Positions 1 through 5,649 of a stretch of DNA of 8,721 bases are shown piece after piece. This DNA comes from Bacillota bacterium. Lineage in GTDB: Bacteria; Bacillota; Limnochordia; JAAZLZ01. Position 1 is the first letter of the stretch. Each line of letters starts with the position of its first letter. The stretch lies in assembly GCA_012799075.1 (NCBI GenBank), contig JAAZLZ010000156.1:1-8721 (forward strand), read 5' to 3'. The notes under the pieces were generated by a model. The model was not told the origin of the DNA and did not search any database. It was given only the letters and a program-made list of their open reading frames with translations. Position numbers and translations under genes: made by a program.

Positions 1-201
1 GTAGGTGCGACGGGCCTTCTGCTTCTCCCGCAAGTGCAAGGCGTATTCGGACACCCGCTTGCGTCCCTGGCCATGCTGACCTGGCGGATAGCCCCTTCGA
101 TCCACCGCACATTTTCCCGTATAGCAGCGTTCACCTTTAAGAAATAGCTTCGTGCCTTCCCGCCGGCAGAGCCGGCAGACGGCACCGGTATGTCTAGCCA
201 T
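1..201 (-). CDS. rpsD: Small subunit ribosomal protein S4, N-terminal part (3' end outside the window)
   Basis: The first 67 codons are visible and remain open to the window edge. The translation starts MARHTGAVCRLCRREGTKLF, followed by GERCYTGKC, then DRRGYPPGQHGQGRKRVSEYALHLREKQKARRTY, the conserved N-terminal domain of bacterial S4. Cysteines at 9, 12, 26 and 31 match the four-cysteine zinc site of the C+ form, as in Thermus S4. S4 is a primary 16S binder that nucleates 30S assembly; in several bacteria it also represses translation of its own operon. The start is ATG at 199-201, preceded by the strong GGAGGTGA site about six bases upstream. In B. subtilis rpsD is unlinked to this cluster, so its position here is of clostridial type. 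Confidence 0.97.
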   Translation of the reverse strand, partial: MARHTGAVCRLCRREGTKLFLKGERCYTGKCAVDRRGYPPGQHGQGRKRVSEYALHLREKQKARRTY

Positions 202-204
202 CAC

Positions 205-217
205 AAATCACCTCCAA
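205..217 (-). promoter_or_regulatory. Shine-Dalgarno site of rpsD
   Basis: The minus strand around here contains GGAGGTGAT, complementary over nine bases to the GATCACCTCC end of 16S rRNA, with good spacing to the ATG at 199-201. I saw no obvious pseudoknot or hairpin of the kind used for S4 autoregulation in the 25-bp gap, though a structure extending into the rpsK end cannot be excluded by eye. Confidence 0.75.
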
Positions 218-226
218 CTGTCCGTA

Positions 227-622
227 TTACACCCGACGCCGCTTCGGCGGACGACAGCCGTTATGGGGTATGGGTGTGACGTCTTTGATCATGGTGACAT
301 CCAAACCTGCAGCCTGCAGCTGCCGGATAGCCGCTTCGCGCCCTGAACCGGGTCCTTTGACAAATACTTCGATGGATCTCATCCCGTGTTCCATGGCTGC
401 CTTGGCCGCTTCCTCCGCCGCCATGCCCGCGGCAAAGGGCGTTCCTTTACGGGAACCCTTAAAACCCATGTTGCCGGCACTGGCCCAGGAAACTACGTTC
501 CCTTGCCTGTCCGTAATGGTGACGATGGTATTATTAAAGGTCGAGCGGATATGGGCGATGCCGCTTTCGATGTTTTTACGCTCCCTGCGCCTCGGCCTTG
601 CACCTCTTCTGGATCTGGCCAT
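227..622 (-). CDS. rpsK: Small subunit ribosomal protein S11
   Basis: The 131-residue protein has a basic N-terminus (MARSRRGARPRRRERKNIE), then GIAHIRSTFNNTIVTITDRQGN, SWASAGNMGFKGSRKGTPFAA, and the C-terminal VKGPGSGREAAIRQLQAAGL and DVTPIPHNGCRPPKRRRV, all standard S11 signatures. S11 lies in the 30S platform, next to the Shine-Dalgarno/anti-Shine-Dalgarno helix and the E-site mRNA, together with S7 and S18. The start is ATG at 620-622, with AAAGGAGG (631-638) upstream. The stop is TAA, 25 bp before rpsD. The order rpsM-rpsK-rpsD is the alpha-operon order. Confidence 0.98.
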   Translation of the reverse strand: MARSRRGARPRRRERKNIESGIAHIRSTFNNTIVTITDRQGNVVSWASAGNMGFKGSRKGTPFAAGMAAEEAAKAAMEHGMRSIEVFVKGPGSGREAAIRQLQAAGLDVTMIKDVTPIPHNGCRPPKRRRV

Positions 623-642
623 CCCTCTTGCCTCCTTTCAAA

Positions 643-1014
643 CTAGCCCCTTCGCCGTACTCCCACCGTCCGTTTGGGTCCTTTGCGGCTTCGAGCATTG
701 GTCCTGGTCCGCTGTCCCCTGGTGGGCAAACCGCGCCGATGACGTATGCCTCGATAGGAGCCAATGTCCATCAAGCGCTTGATGTTCATGGACACTTCCC
801 GGCGCAAGTCACCTTCCACGCGGTAATCCCGGTCGATTACTTCTCGCAGCCGGGAAACTTCGTCTTCTGTCAGGTCCCTAACCCGTGTATCAGGATTGAC
901 CTTGGTTTTCGCCAAAATCTCATTGGACCTGCTCCGTCCAATGCCGTAAATATAAGTCAGGGCGACTTCTACTCGTTTATCCCTAGGCAGGTCCACCCCT
1001 GCAATTCTTGCCAA
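643..1014 (-). CDS. rpsM: Small subunit ribosomal protein S13
   Basis: The 123-residue protein starts MARIAGVDLPRDKRVEVALT, with YIYGIG next, then the helix-two-turn-helix core with LTEDEVSRLREVID and YRVEGDLRREVSMNIKRLMD. The conserved SYRGIRHRRGLPTRGQRTRTNARSRKGP region leads into a highly basic C-terminal tail that reaches toward the P-site tRNA. S13 is in the 30S head and forms the B1a/B1b bridges with the large subunit (including L5). The start codon is TTG (1012-1014), fixed by the family N-terminus and by GAGGAGGG about seven bases upstream. The stop is TAG, 20 bp before rpsK. Length and motifs are normal. Confidence 0.97.
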   Translation of the reverse strand: MARIAGVDLPRDKRVEVALTYIYGIGRSRSNEILAKTKVNPDTRVRDLTEDEVSRLREVIDRDYRVEGDLRREVSMNIKRLMDIGSYRGIRHRRGLPTRGQRTRTNARSRKGPKRTVGVRRRG

Positions 1015-1038
1015 GTCCTTTCCCTCCTCTCAACAACC

Positions 1039-1152
1039 CTAGCCCTGTCTTTGCTTGTGCTTGGGGTTCTCGCAAATTACCCGGACACGGCCTTTGCGCT
1101 TAATGACCTTGCATTTTTCGCACATCGGCTTGACTGAAGAACGCACTTTCAT
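1039..1152 (-). CDS. rpmJ: Large subunit ribosomal protein L36, zinc-binding form
   Basis: This gene is only 37 codons long and easily missed. The translation starts MKVRSSVKPMCEKCKVIKRK and continues GRVRVICENPKHKQRQG, the canonical short L36. The zinc ligands are C11, C14, C27 and H32 (C-x2-C-x12-C-x4-H), the zinc-dependent form. L36 sits in the 50S subunit near helices of 23S rRNA domains II, V and VI and organises the peptidyl transferase surroundings late in assembly. The start is ATG at 1150-1152, preceded by GAGGGGGT at about nine bases. Stop TAG. The infA-rpmJ-rpsM order is a standard bacterial arrangement. Confidence 0.97.
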   Translation of the reverse strand: MKVRSSVKPMCEKCKVIKRKGRVRVICENPKHKQRQG

Positions 1153-1183
1153 CTTCGTCTACCCCCTCTTAGGGACCACCTTT

Positions 1184-1402
1184 CTATTTAAAGCGATACA
1201 CTATTCTTCCCCTAGTCAAATCATAGGGAGAAAGCTGAACCGTCACCTTATCCCCCGGCAGAATACGTATGAAGTGCATCCGCATCTTACCGGAAATGTG
1301 GGCCAATACCTTATGCCCATTATCCAGCTCCACCCGAAACATCGCATTCGGCAGCGGTTCCACAACCGTCCCTTGTACTTCGATTACATCATCCTTCGCC
1401 AT
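1184..1402 (-). CDS. infA: Translation initiation factor IF-1
   Basis: This 72-residue protein has exactly the usual IF-1 length. It is a single S1-like OB-fold: MAKDDVIEVQGTVVEPLPNA, then MFRVELDNGHKVLAHISGKMR, FIRILPGDKVTVQLSPYDLT and RGRIVYRFK, all near-consensus. IF-1 occupies the A site of the 30S subunit during initiation and modulates IF-2 and IF-3. The ATG start is at 1400-1402, with GGGGAGGG about ten bases upstream inside the end of the KOW gene. That, together with the 4-bp gap, suggests coupled translation. Stop TAG; rpmJ follows after 31 bp. Confidence 0.98.
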   Translation of the reverse strand: MAKDDVIEVQGTVVEPLPNAMFRVELDNGHKVLAHISGKMRMHFIRILPGDKVTVQLSPYDLTRGRIVYRFK

Positions 1403-1406
1403 ATGT

Positions 1407-1685
1407 TCACAACCCTCCCCGATGGCGTTGTGTTAAACTCATCAAAGCGTCCCTGATTTCCTCATCGCTGACCGTACTCGCCTCTGCCAGCTTTGCCGCT
1501 ATTTCCCCGGCAACCTGTTGGTGGACCACCAAATGTTTGGGATTCTTGCGTTTGGGACGATCAATTCCTCGTCCCTGTCCATCAGCTACCAGAGCCGTAC
1601 CATCGGGAGAGGTGCCCACCACCAAGTACTGCTTCCCTCGATCCCGCCCCGCTGTCGATGTGACCAGTTGACCAGGTCGAACCAT
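1407..1685 (-). CDS. KOW-domain RNA-binding protein (L14e/L6e/L27e-like)
   Basis: This 92-residue protein begins MVRPGQLVTSTAGRDRGK and continues QYLVVGT, a KOW motif (about residues 3-30) of the kind found in eukaryotic and archaeal L14e/L6e/L27e and in a small bacterial family usually annotated as a KOW domain-containing or L14E-like protein. A basic stretch RPKRKNPKHLVVHQQV (about 43-58) follows, then a probably helical C-terminus. The precise role is not established; RNA or ribosome binding is inferred from the fold and from its constant position between map and infA in many Clostridia-like genomes. The start is ATG at 1683-1685, with GGGAGGGAGG upstream. The TGA stop is four bases before the infA ATG, so the infA binding site lies inside this coding sequence. 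I know no reliable gene symbol. Confidence 0.88.
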   Translation of the reverse strand: MVRPGQLVTSTAGRDRGKQYLVVGTSPDGTALVADGQGRGIDRPKRKNPKHLVVHQQVAGEIAAKLAEASTVSDEEIRDALMSLTQRHRGGL

Positions 1686-1730
1686 AGCAAGCTCCTCCCT
1701 CCCGTCCGTTCATTCAGGCCAGCCCGCTTA

Positions 1731-1758
1731 ATTATACCACAACGTCCTCTCCTGCCCA
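1731..1758 (-). promoter_or_regulatory. Candidate internal promoter upstream of the KOW gene and infA
   Basis: In the 73-bp map-KOW gap the minus strand has a perfect extended -10 element, TGGTATAAT (1731-1739). Sixteen bases upstream is TGGGCA (1753-1758), matching TTGACA at four of six positions. The predicted transcript would start near 1724, leaving a leader of about 40 bases that includes the GGGAGG binding site of the next gene. This is inferred from consensus matching only. A secondary promoter serving infA and the alpha-region genes would be biologically reasonable. Confidence 0.5.
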
Positions 1759-2505
1759 CTAGAGGGCTGTCAAAATCAATGGCTCCCCTTCGGTAACGGC
1801 GATGGTATGTTCGAAGTGGGCGGAAAGACCCCCATCGAGGGTATAGACTGTCCATTGATCGGGCGCGATCCGCACCCGGTAATCGCTGCTGTTGACCATG
1901 GGCTCCACCGCCAATGTCATCCCAGGCTTTAGCACCGGCCCCCGCCCCGGCGGCCCGAAATTGGGCACTTGAGGCTCTTCATGCATGGCCCGTCCAATGC
2001 CGTGGCCGACAAAGTCCCGCACCACAAAGTAGCCCTGCTCCTCGACAAAGGTCTCAATGGCGTGGGAAATGTCCGATAAGCGATTCCCGGCCATCATCTG
2101 GGCAATCCCCTTGTAGAGGGCTTCTTCGGTAACCTCAAGGAGCTCCTGGGCCTGAGGCTCGATCTGCCCCACCGGGTAGGTCCAGGCCCCGTCGCCGCAG
2201 TATCCGTCGACGATGGCGCCGATGTCTACCCCAATGATGTCTCCTTCTTTCAGAACCCGATCCCCCGGAATGCCGTGGACCACTTCATCGTTCACCGAAG
2301 TGCAAATGCTCGCAGGATAACCCCGGTACCCTTTGAAGGCCGGGATGGCCCCTTCTTTCCGGAAGAAATCCTCCACGAGAGCATCCAACTCCTCCGTCCT
2401 CATCCCCGGCTTGATATGAGCCTTGAGGAGCTCGTGGGCCTGGGCGACGATGCGCCCTGCTCGCCTCATGAGGGCTAATTCGTTGTTCGACTTGAGGATA
2501 ATCAT
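1759..2505 (-). CDS. map: Methionine aminopeptidase, type I
   Basis: This enzyme removes the initiator methionine from new proteins after deformylation, when the second residue is small. The 248-residue length fits short type Ia enzymes without an N-terminal zinc-finger extension. All five metal ligands of the pita-bread fold are visible: D94 (GVDIGA), D105 (CGDGAWTY), H168 (GHGIGRAMHEEP), E201 (AVEPM) and E232 (HFEHT). These are each three residues earlier than D97, D108, H171, E204 and E235 of E. coli MAP. The catalytic histidines H77 (VHGIP) and H175 are also present. The ATG start overlaps the adk stop and has GAGGTG upstream. The stop is TAG at 1759-1761. It is followed by the widest gap of the window (73 bp), which holds a candidate promoter. 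Confidence 0.97.
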   Translation of the reverse strand: MIILKSNNELALMRRAGRIVAQAHELLKAHIKPGMRTEELDALVEDFFRKEGAIPAFKGYRGYPASICTSVNDEVVHGIPGDRVLKEGDIIGVDIGAIVDGYCGDGAWTYPVGQIEPQAQELLEVTEEALYKGIAQMMAGNRLSDISHAIETFVEEQGYFVVRDFVGHGIGRAMHEEPQVPNFGPPGRGPVLKPGMTLAVEPMVNSSDYRVRIAPDQWTVYTLDGGLSAHFEHTIAVTEGEPLILTAL

Positions 2506-3152
2506 CCCAGCACCTCATCCGCCTGCAGTCCCCTGATCTGGGCCAGGACCCGGTGAAAGACTTGGTCAATGGGGCCTTCACCGTGGACCTTTAGCAGCAG
2601 TCCCCGCTCCCGGTAAAACTCAACTAAGGGCCATGTCTGCTCTTCGTAAATTAACAAGCGTTTGCGGGCCGTTGGTTCATCATCATCTTCCCTCTTGGCC
2701 AATGGCACTTGACAGACGCTGCACACTTCGGTCCCCCCTGGGTAGGTTGCACCACAGCGCGGACAGGTCTTTCGCTCCACGATTCGCCTAACAGCCTCAT
2801 CCGCGGAGATGACGATGTCAATTGCCGCATCCAGCTTGATTCCCATCTCATCCAACAGTTGCTCAAACATCCGGGCTTGACTCACCGTCCGGGGAAACCC
2901 GTCCAGCAAGAAGCCATCACGGCAATCCTCCTGTTCCAACCTGGCCCTGACAACGGCCAGGGCGAGCCCATCGGGCACCAGTTCACCCTGGTCAATGTGC
3001 TGGGCTATCTTTCGGGCCAGAGGACCTCCTGCCCCCTTTGCTGCGCGGAACATGGCCCCCGTAGAGATGTGGGGTATGCCAAACTTCTCCGACAGCAGCG
3101 CCGCCTGGGTGCCTTTACCTGCGCCGGGCAAACCCATTATTACAAGACGCAC
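2502..3152 (-). CDS. adk: Adenylate kinase, zinc-LID type with a shortened LID
   Basis: This cytosolic enzyme interconverts ATP + AMP and 2 ADP. The 216-residue protein has the P-loop GLPGAGKGT (residues 7-15), the AMP-binding STGAMFRAA (30-38), the GELVPD segment (56-61) and GFLLDGFPRT (80-89). The LID carries four cysteines, C130, C133, C144 and C147, then DDDEPTARKRL. These cysteines make a zinc-binding LID as in many Gram-positive and thermophilic kinases. However, only 10 residues separate the two pairs, against about 16 in the Geobacillus enzyme, so the LID loop is shorter. The start is GTG at 3150-3152 after GGGAGGAA; a nearby ATG is out of frame. The TGA stop overlaps the map ATG (ATGA at 2502-2505), indicating translational coupling. 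The gene lies 31 bp after secY, a common Bacillota arrangement. Confidence 0.97.
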   Translation of the reverse strand: MRLVIMGLPGAGKGTQAALLSEKFGIPHISTGAMFRAAKGAGGPLARKIAQHIDQGELVPDGLALAVVRARLEQEDCRDGFLLDGFPRTVSQARMFEQLLDEMGIKLDAAIDIVISADEAVRRIVERKTCPRCGATYPGGTEVCSVCQVPLAKREDDDEPTARKRLLIYEEQTWPLVEFYRERGLLLKVHGEGPIDQVFHRVLAQIRGLQADEVLG

Positions 3153-3183
3153 GGCGACATTCCTCCCCGCTTTAGTCCCCCTG

Positions 3184-4455
3184 CTACCTTAGGAAGCCTT
3201 CATAATGTCGCATGAGCAGGTGGGCTTCAATCTGCTTCACCGTATCCAAGGCCACACCTACAGCGATCAACACGCTCGTTCCGCCAAAGTACAGCATGCC
3301 TGGAGGCATCCTGGTAATCCCGGCCATGATATACGGTGAAACGGCCATCAGGGCAAGGAACACTGCACCCACCAAGGTGATCCTCGTCAAAATCCGATCA
3401 AGGTATTGGGCAGTCGGACGTCCCGGCCGCAGCCCTGGGACGAAGCCTCCCCACTTTTTCATATTCTCGGCCACTTCACGGGGATCGAAAGTTACCGCCG
3501 TGTAAAAGTAGGTAAAGAACATGGTTAAAAGGGCATACAGGACATTATACACTACCGTTCCATATCCCACAACACGAGACAGCCCCTCGAGGGCCGGGAT
3601 GAACTGGGCCAGGGTCAAAGGAAAAGCCAGCACCGATGATGCGAAAATAACTGGTATGACCCCTGCCTGGTTGACCCCTAGGGGGATATGGGTGCTTTGG
3701 CCACCATACATGCGTCTGCCTACAACCCGCTTGGCATACTGGACCGGAATGCGGCGCTGACCCTGCTGGATCATCACCACTCCCGCCACAACCAAGACCG
3801 ACAGCAACAAGAACAGGATCAGACTCAAGGGGCTGATGACGCCCCGGATAACACCCTGGACCGCCTGGATAATCTGGAAGGGCATGCTGGCAACGATGCC
3901 CACGAAGATTATCAAAGAGATCCCGTTGCCGATTCCATTTTCTGAGATCTTCTCGCCCACCCACATAAGCAGGGTCGTGCCTGCCACCAAGGTGGTAACG
4001 ATCAACACCATGTTAAAGGTCCCACCGGTCACCAGGACGTTGTAGTTGCGGGCCAGCATGGTAATCCCAAAGGCCTGAATGAGCCCCAACACAACGGCAC
4101 CGTAGCGAGTATAGTTCGCGATCTTGCGTCTGCCTTCCACGCCGCCCTCTTTAGCCAGTTCTTCCAGCTGGGGGATGACGATGGTCAAAAGTTGCAGAAT
4201 AATGGATGAGGTAATATAGGGGCTTACTCCCATGGCAAAGACGCTGAAGCGGCTCAGCGCGCCCCCAGCAAACAGATCCAGGAAGCCAAAAATATTACCC
4301 CTGTCTACCCCCAACTGCCTGGCCAGAGCGGCTGAGTCCACCCCGGGAACAGGCACGTAGGATCCCACTCGAAAAACTACCAGCAAAGCTACGGAGTAGA
4401 GGATCTTCCTTCGTAGTTCGGGAATCTTCATGGCGTTCCGGACGGGTTCTAACAC
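3184..4455 (-). CDS. secY: Protein translocase subunit SecY
   Basis: SecY is the membrane channel of the SecYEG translocon, which exports and inserts proteins with SecA or the ribosome. The 423-residue protein is close to the B. subtilis length (431). Ten hydrophobic segments can be read, beginning with about residues 18-37 and ending about 392-404. The plug region follows the first segment (GNIFGFLDLFAGGALSRFSVF, residues 53-73), then GVSPYITSSIILQLLT. Cytosolic loop 4 contains GQRRIPVQYAKR and loop 5 GLRPGRPTAQYL (341-352), regions known to contact SecA and ribosomes. The start is GTG at 4453-4455, directly next to the rplO stop, with GAGGTGA upstream. An ATG at codon 9 lacks a binding site, and the N-terminus aligns with B. 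subtilis SecY from the GTG. secE and secG are not in the window. Confidence 0.98.
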   Translation of the reverse strand: MLEPVRNAMKIPELRRKILYSVALLVVFRVGSYVPVPGVDSAALARQLGVDRGNIFGFLDLFAGGALSRFSVFAMGVSPYITSSIILQLLTIVIPQLEELAKEGGVEGRRKIANYTRYGAVVLGLIQAFGITMLARNYNVLVTGGTFNMVLIVTTLVAGTTLLMWVGEKISENGIGNGISLIIFVGIVASMPFQIIQAVQGVIRGVISPLSLILFLLLSVLVVAGVVMIQQGQRRIPVQYAKRVVGRRMYGGQSTHIPLGVNQAGVIPVIFASSVLAFPLTLAQFIPALEGLSRVVGYGTVVYNVLYALLTMFFTYFYTAVTFDPREVAENMKKWGGFVPGLRPGRPTAQYLDRILTRITLVGAVFLALMAVSPYIMAGITRMPPGMLYFGGTSVLIAVGVALDTVKQIEAHLLMRHYEGFLR

Positions 4456-4896
4456 CTATATCACCTCTACCTTGCCACCGGCGGCCTCGATCTTTTCCCG
4501 GGCTCCCCCAGTGAATTTGTGGGCCTGCACCGTCAGATCCCGGTCTAGATCTCCCATACCCAGGATCTTGACGCCGTCTTTCATGTCTTTGACCAGGCCG
4601 CTTTCGATCAGGAGCTTCGGAGTTATCACGGTCTTTGCGGCAAAGCGGTTGAGGTCCCGTACATTGACCTCGGCATATTCTTTTCGGAATGGATTCTTAA
4701 AGCCCCGCTTGGGCAGTCGGCGCTGTAGGGGAGTCTGGCCCCCTTCGAAGCCAGGACCTTTGCCGCCCCCGGATCTGGATCCTTGACCCTTATGGCCCCG
4801 TCCGGACGTCTTGCCCAGGCCCGAACCGATCCCTCGACCTACTCGCCTTCTGTTTCGCTTGTTTCCCGGGCTCGGTCTCAGTTCATGCAGCTGCAA
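4456..4896 (-). CDS. rplO: Large subunit ribosomal protein L15
   Basis: I assign 146 residues starting at TTG (4894-4896), giving MQLHELRPSPGNKRNRRRVG, equivalent to the family start MKLHELKPAEG. A GTG three codons upstream (4903-4905) is in frame, but it overlaps the GGGAGGTGA ribosome binding site at 4902-4910, so it cannot be the start served by that site. The N-terminal part (about residues 15-55) is the typical glycine- and arginine-rich extended tail (RGIGSGLGKTSGRGHKGQ, then GFEGGQTPLQRRLPKRGF) that threads into 23S rRNA. The C-terminal globular part ends HKFTGGAREKIEAAGGKVEVI, with the conserved S/T-x-x-A/G-x-x-K-I-E-x-A-G-G signature. L15 is a late 50S assembly protein. The TAG stop abuts the secY GTG. 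Confidence 0.95.
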   Translation of the reverse strand: MQLHELRPSPGNKRNRRRVGRGIGSGLGKTSGRGHKGQGSRSGGGKGPGFEGGQTPLQRRLPKRGFKNPFRKEYAEVNVRDLNRFAAKTVITPKLLIESGLVKDMKDGVKILGMGDLDRDLTVQAHKFTGGAREKIEAAGGKVEVI

Positions 4897-4901
4897 CCCA
4901 C

Positions 4902-4910
4902 TCACCTCCC
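4902..4910 (-). promoter_or_regulatory. Shine-Dalgarno site that fixes the rplO start at TTG
   Basis: The minus strand reads GGGAGGTGA. Its last bases form the in-frame GTG at 4903-4905, too close to act as start for the same site. The TTG at 4894-4896 is about eight bases downstream of GGAGG and matches the conserved protein N-terminus. Confidence 0.8.
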
Positions 4911-4917
4911 TCGAGCT

Positions 4918-5106
4918 CTAGTCTTCAACTTCCTCCACCTTGACCAGGTGTCTTACCTTATGAAGCATCCCCCGAATGACAGGGGTATCATCCTGGATGA
5001 CGCTCTGATTAAGTTTGCGTAGACCCAAAGCGGCAATGGTGGCCTTCTGGTCCTCAGGAAAGCCGATCGCGCTCTTTACCCAGCTGATCTTGATTTTACC
5101 AGCCAC
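4918..5106 (-). CDS. rpmD: Large subunit ribosomal protein L30
   Basis: This 62-residue protein is of the short bacterial L30 type. It begins MAGKIKISWVKSAIGFPEDQ, matching the family pattern K-I-x-x-V-K-S-x-I-G, then LGLRKLNQSVIQDDTPVIRGML and KVRHLVKVEEV, the single ferredoxin-like fold of L30. L30 is a peripheral 50S protein present in most but not all bacteria. The start is GTG at 5104-5106. Its upstream region has a G-rich GGGGGT about ten bases away and a GAGG immediately adjacent, so the ribosome binding site is weaker than those of its neighbours. The close spacing to rpsE (16 bp) suggests coupled translation. Stop TAG; rplO follows after 21 bp. Confidence 0.95.
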   Translation of the reverse strand: MAGKIKISWVKSAIGFPEDQKATIAALGLRKLNQSVIQDDTPVIRGMLHKVRHLVKVEEVED

Positions 5107-5122
5107 CCTCGGTTACCCCCAT

Positions 5123-5623
5123 TCACACGATTTCTTCCACACTCTTGCCCCGTATCCGGGCCACATCCTCCGCGGTGCGCAGGGACTTCAAACCTTCAAT
5201 GGTCGCCCGGGCAACGTTAATCGGGTTGTTGCAGCCTAGGGACTTGGTCAAAATATCTCTGATCCCGCCAAGCTCCAACACAGCTCGGACAGGTCCCCCC
5301 GCAATCACGCCCGTACCTTCAACGGCGGGCCGGAGAAACACTTTTGCGCCGGCAAAATTGCTGGTAACCTCATGGGGAATGCTGGTTCCCACAACAGGCA
5401 CCTTAATCAAGTTTTTCTTGCCGTCGTCCACAGCCTTCCGAATGGCCCCGGATACATCCCGGGCCTTTCCCAGACCGACGCCTACATGCTCGCGGCCGTC
5501 GCCAACTACGACTAAAGCGCTAAAGCTCCGCTTCCGACCGCCCTTCACCGTCTTGGCGACGGGATTAATGCTGACAACCTTCTCTTCCAGTTCCAGTTGA
5601 TCAGGGTTGATTTTATGGGCCAA
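5123..5623 (-). CDS. rpsE: Small subunit ribosomal protein S5
   Basis: I assign 166 residues starting at TTG (5621-5623), giving MAHKINPDQLELEEKVVSIN, which aligns with normal S5 N-termini. The frame remains open ten codons further upstream to a TTG at 5653 that overlaps the rplR stop, but the AAGGAGGG site at 5632-5639 falls inside that extension. The double-stranded RNA-binding-like N-terminal domain contains TVKGGRKRSFSALVVVGDG (the spectinomycin-loop region), followed by GVGLGKARDVSGAIRKAV. The C-terminal domain contains GTGVIAGGPVRAVLELGGI and the conserved SLGCNNPINVARATIEGL. S5 contributes to decoding fidelity and mRNA unwinding at the entry tunnel. At the usual GDGNGHVG motif this protein reads GDGREHVG. 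16 bp separate it from rpmD. Confidence 0.95.
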   Translation of the reverse strand: MAHKINPDQLELEEKVVSINPVAKTVKGGRKRSFSALVVVGDGREHVGVGLGKARDVSGAIRKAVDDGKKNLIKVPVVGTSIPHEVTSNFAGAKVFLRPAVEGTGVIAGGPVRAVLELGGIRDILTKSLGCNNPINVARATIEGLKSLRTAEDVARIRGKSVEEIV

Positions 5624-5631
5624 ACTCGATT

Positions 5632-5639
5632 CCCTCCTT
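5632..5639 (-). promoter_or_regulatory. Shine-Dalgarno site that fixes the rpsE start
   Basis: The minus strand reads AAGGAGGG, located eight bases or so upstream of the TTG at 5621-5623. It lies in the 26 bp between the rplR stop and that TTG, supporting the shorter S5 rather than the 176-codon open frame. Confidence 0.8.
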
Positions 5640-5649
5640 CTGCCCCGAG

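Noticed and set aside
270..1137. Long plus-strand open frames opposite rpsK and rpsM (170 and 179 codons)
   Set aside because: They lie fully antisense to conserved ribosomal genes, have no recognisable domain and no convincing ribosome binding site. They arise from the codon bias of the true genes.
1153..1183. Possible small hairpin (CCCT/AGGG) between infA and rpmJ
   Set aside because: The stem is only about four pairs with a tiny loop and no T-run, so it is neither a terminator nor a clear regulatory structure.
1768..1773. Perfect TTGACA on the minus strand at the 3' end of map
   Set aside because: It is 31 bp from the TATAAT in the following gap, far beyond the 16-18 bp needed, and no other -10 lies at the correct distance.
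2709..3215. Plus-strand open frame of 168 codons opposite adk
   Set aside because: It is antisense to a fully conserved adk, its composition is not protein-like, and no promoter or binding site was seen.
3544..3572. TATAAT with TTGTGG 17 bp upstream on the minus strand inside secY
   Set aside because: The -35 matches only three of six bases, and both elements lie within conserved secY codons, so chance is the simplest explanation.
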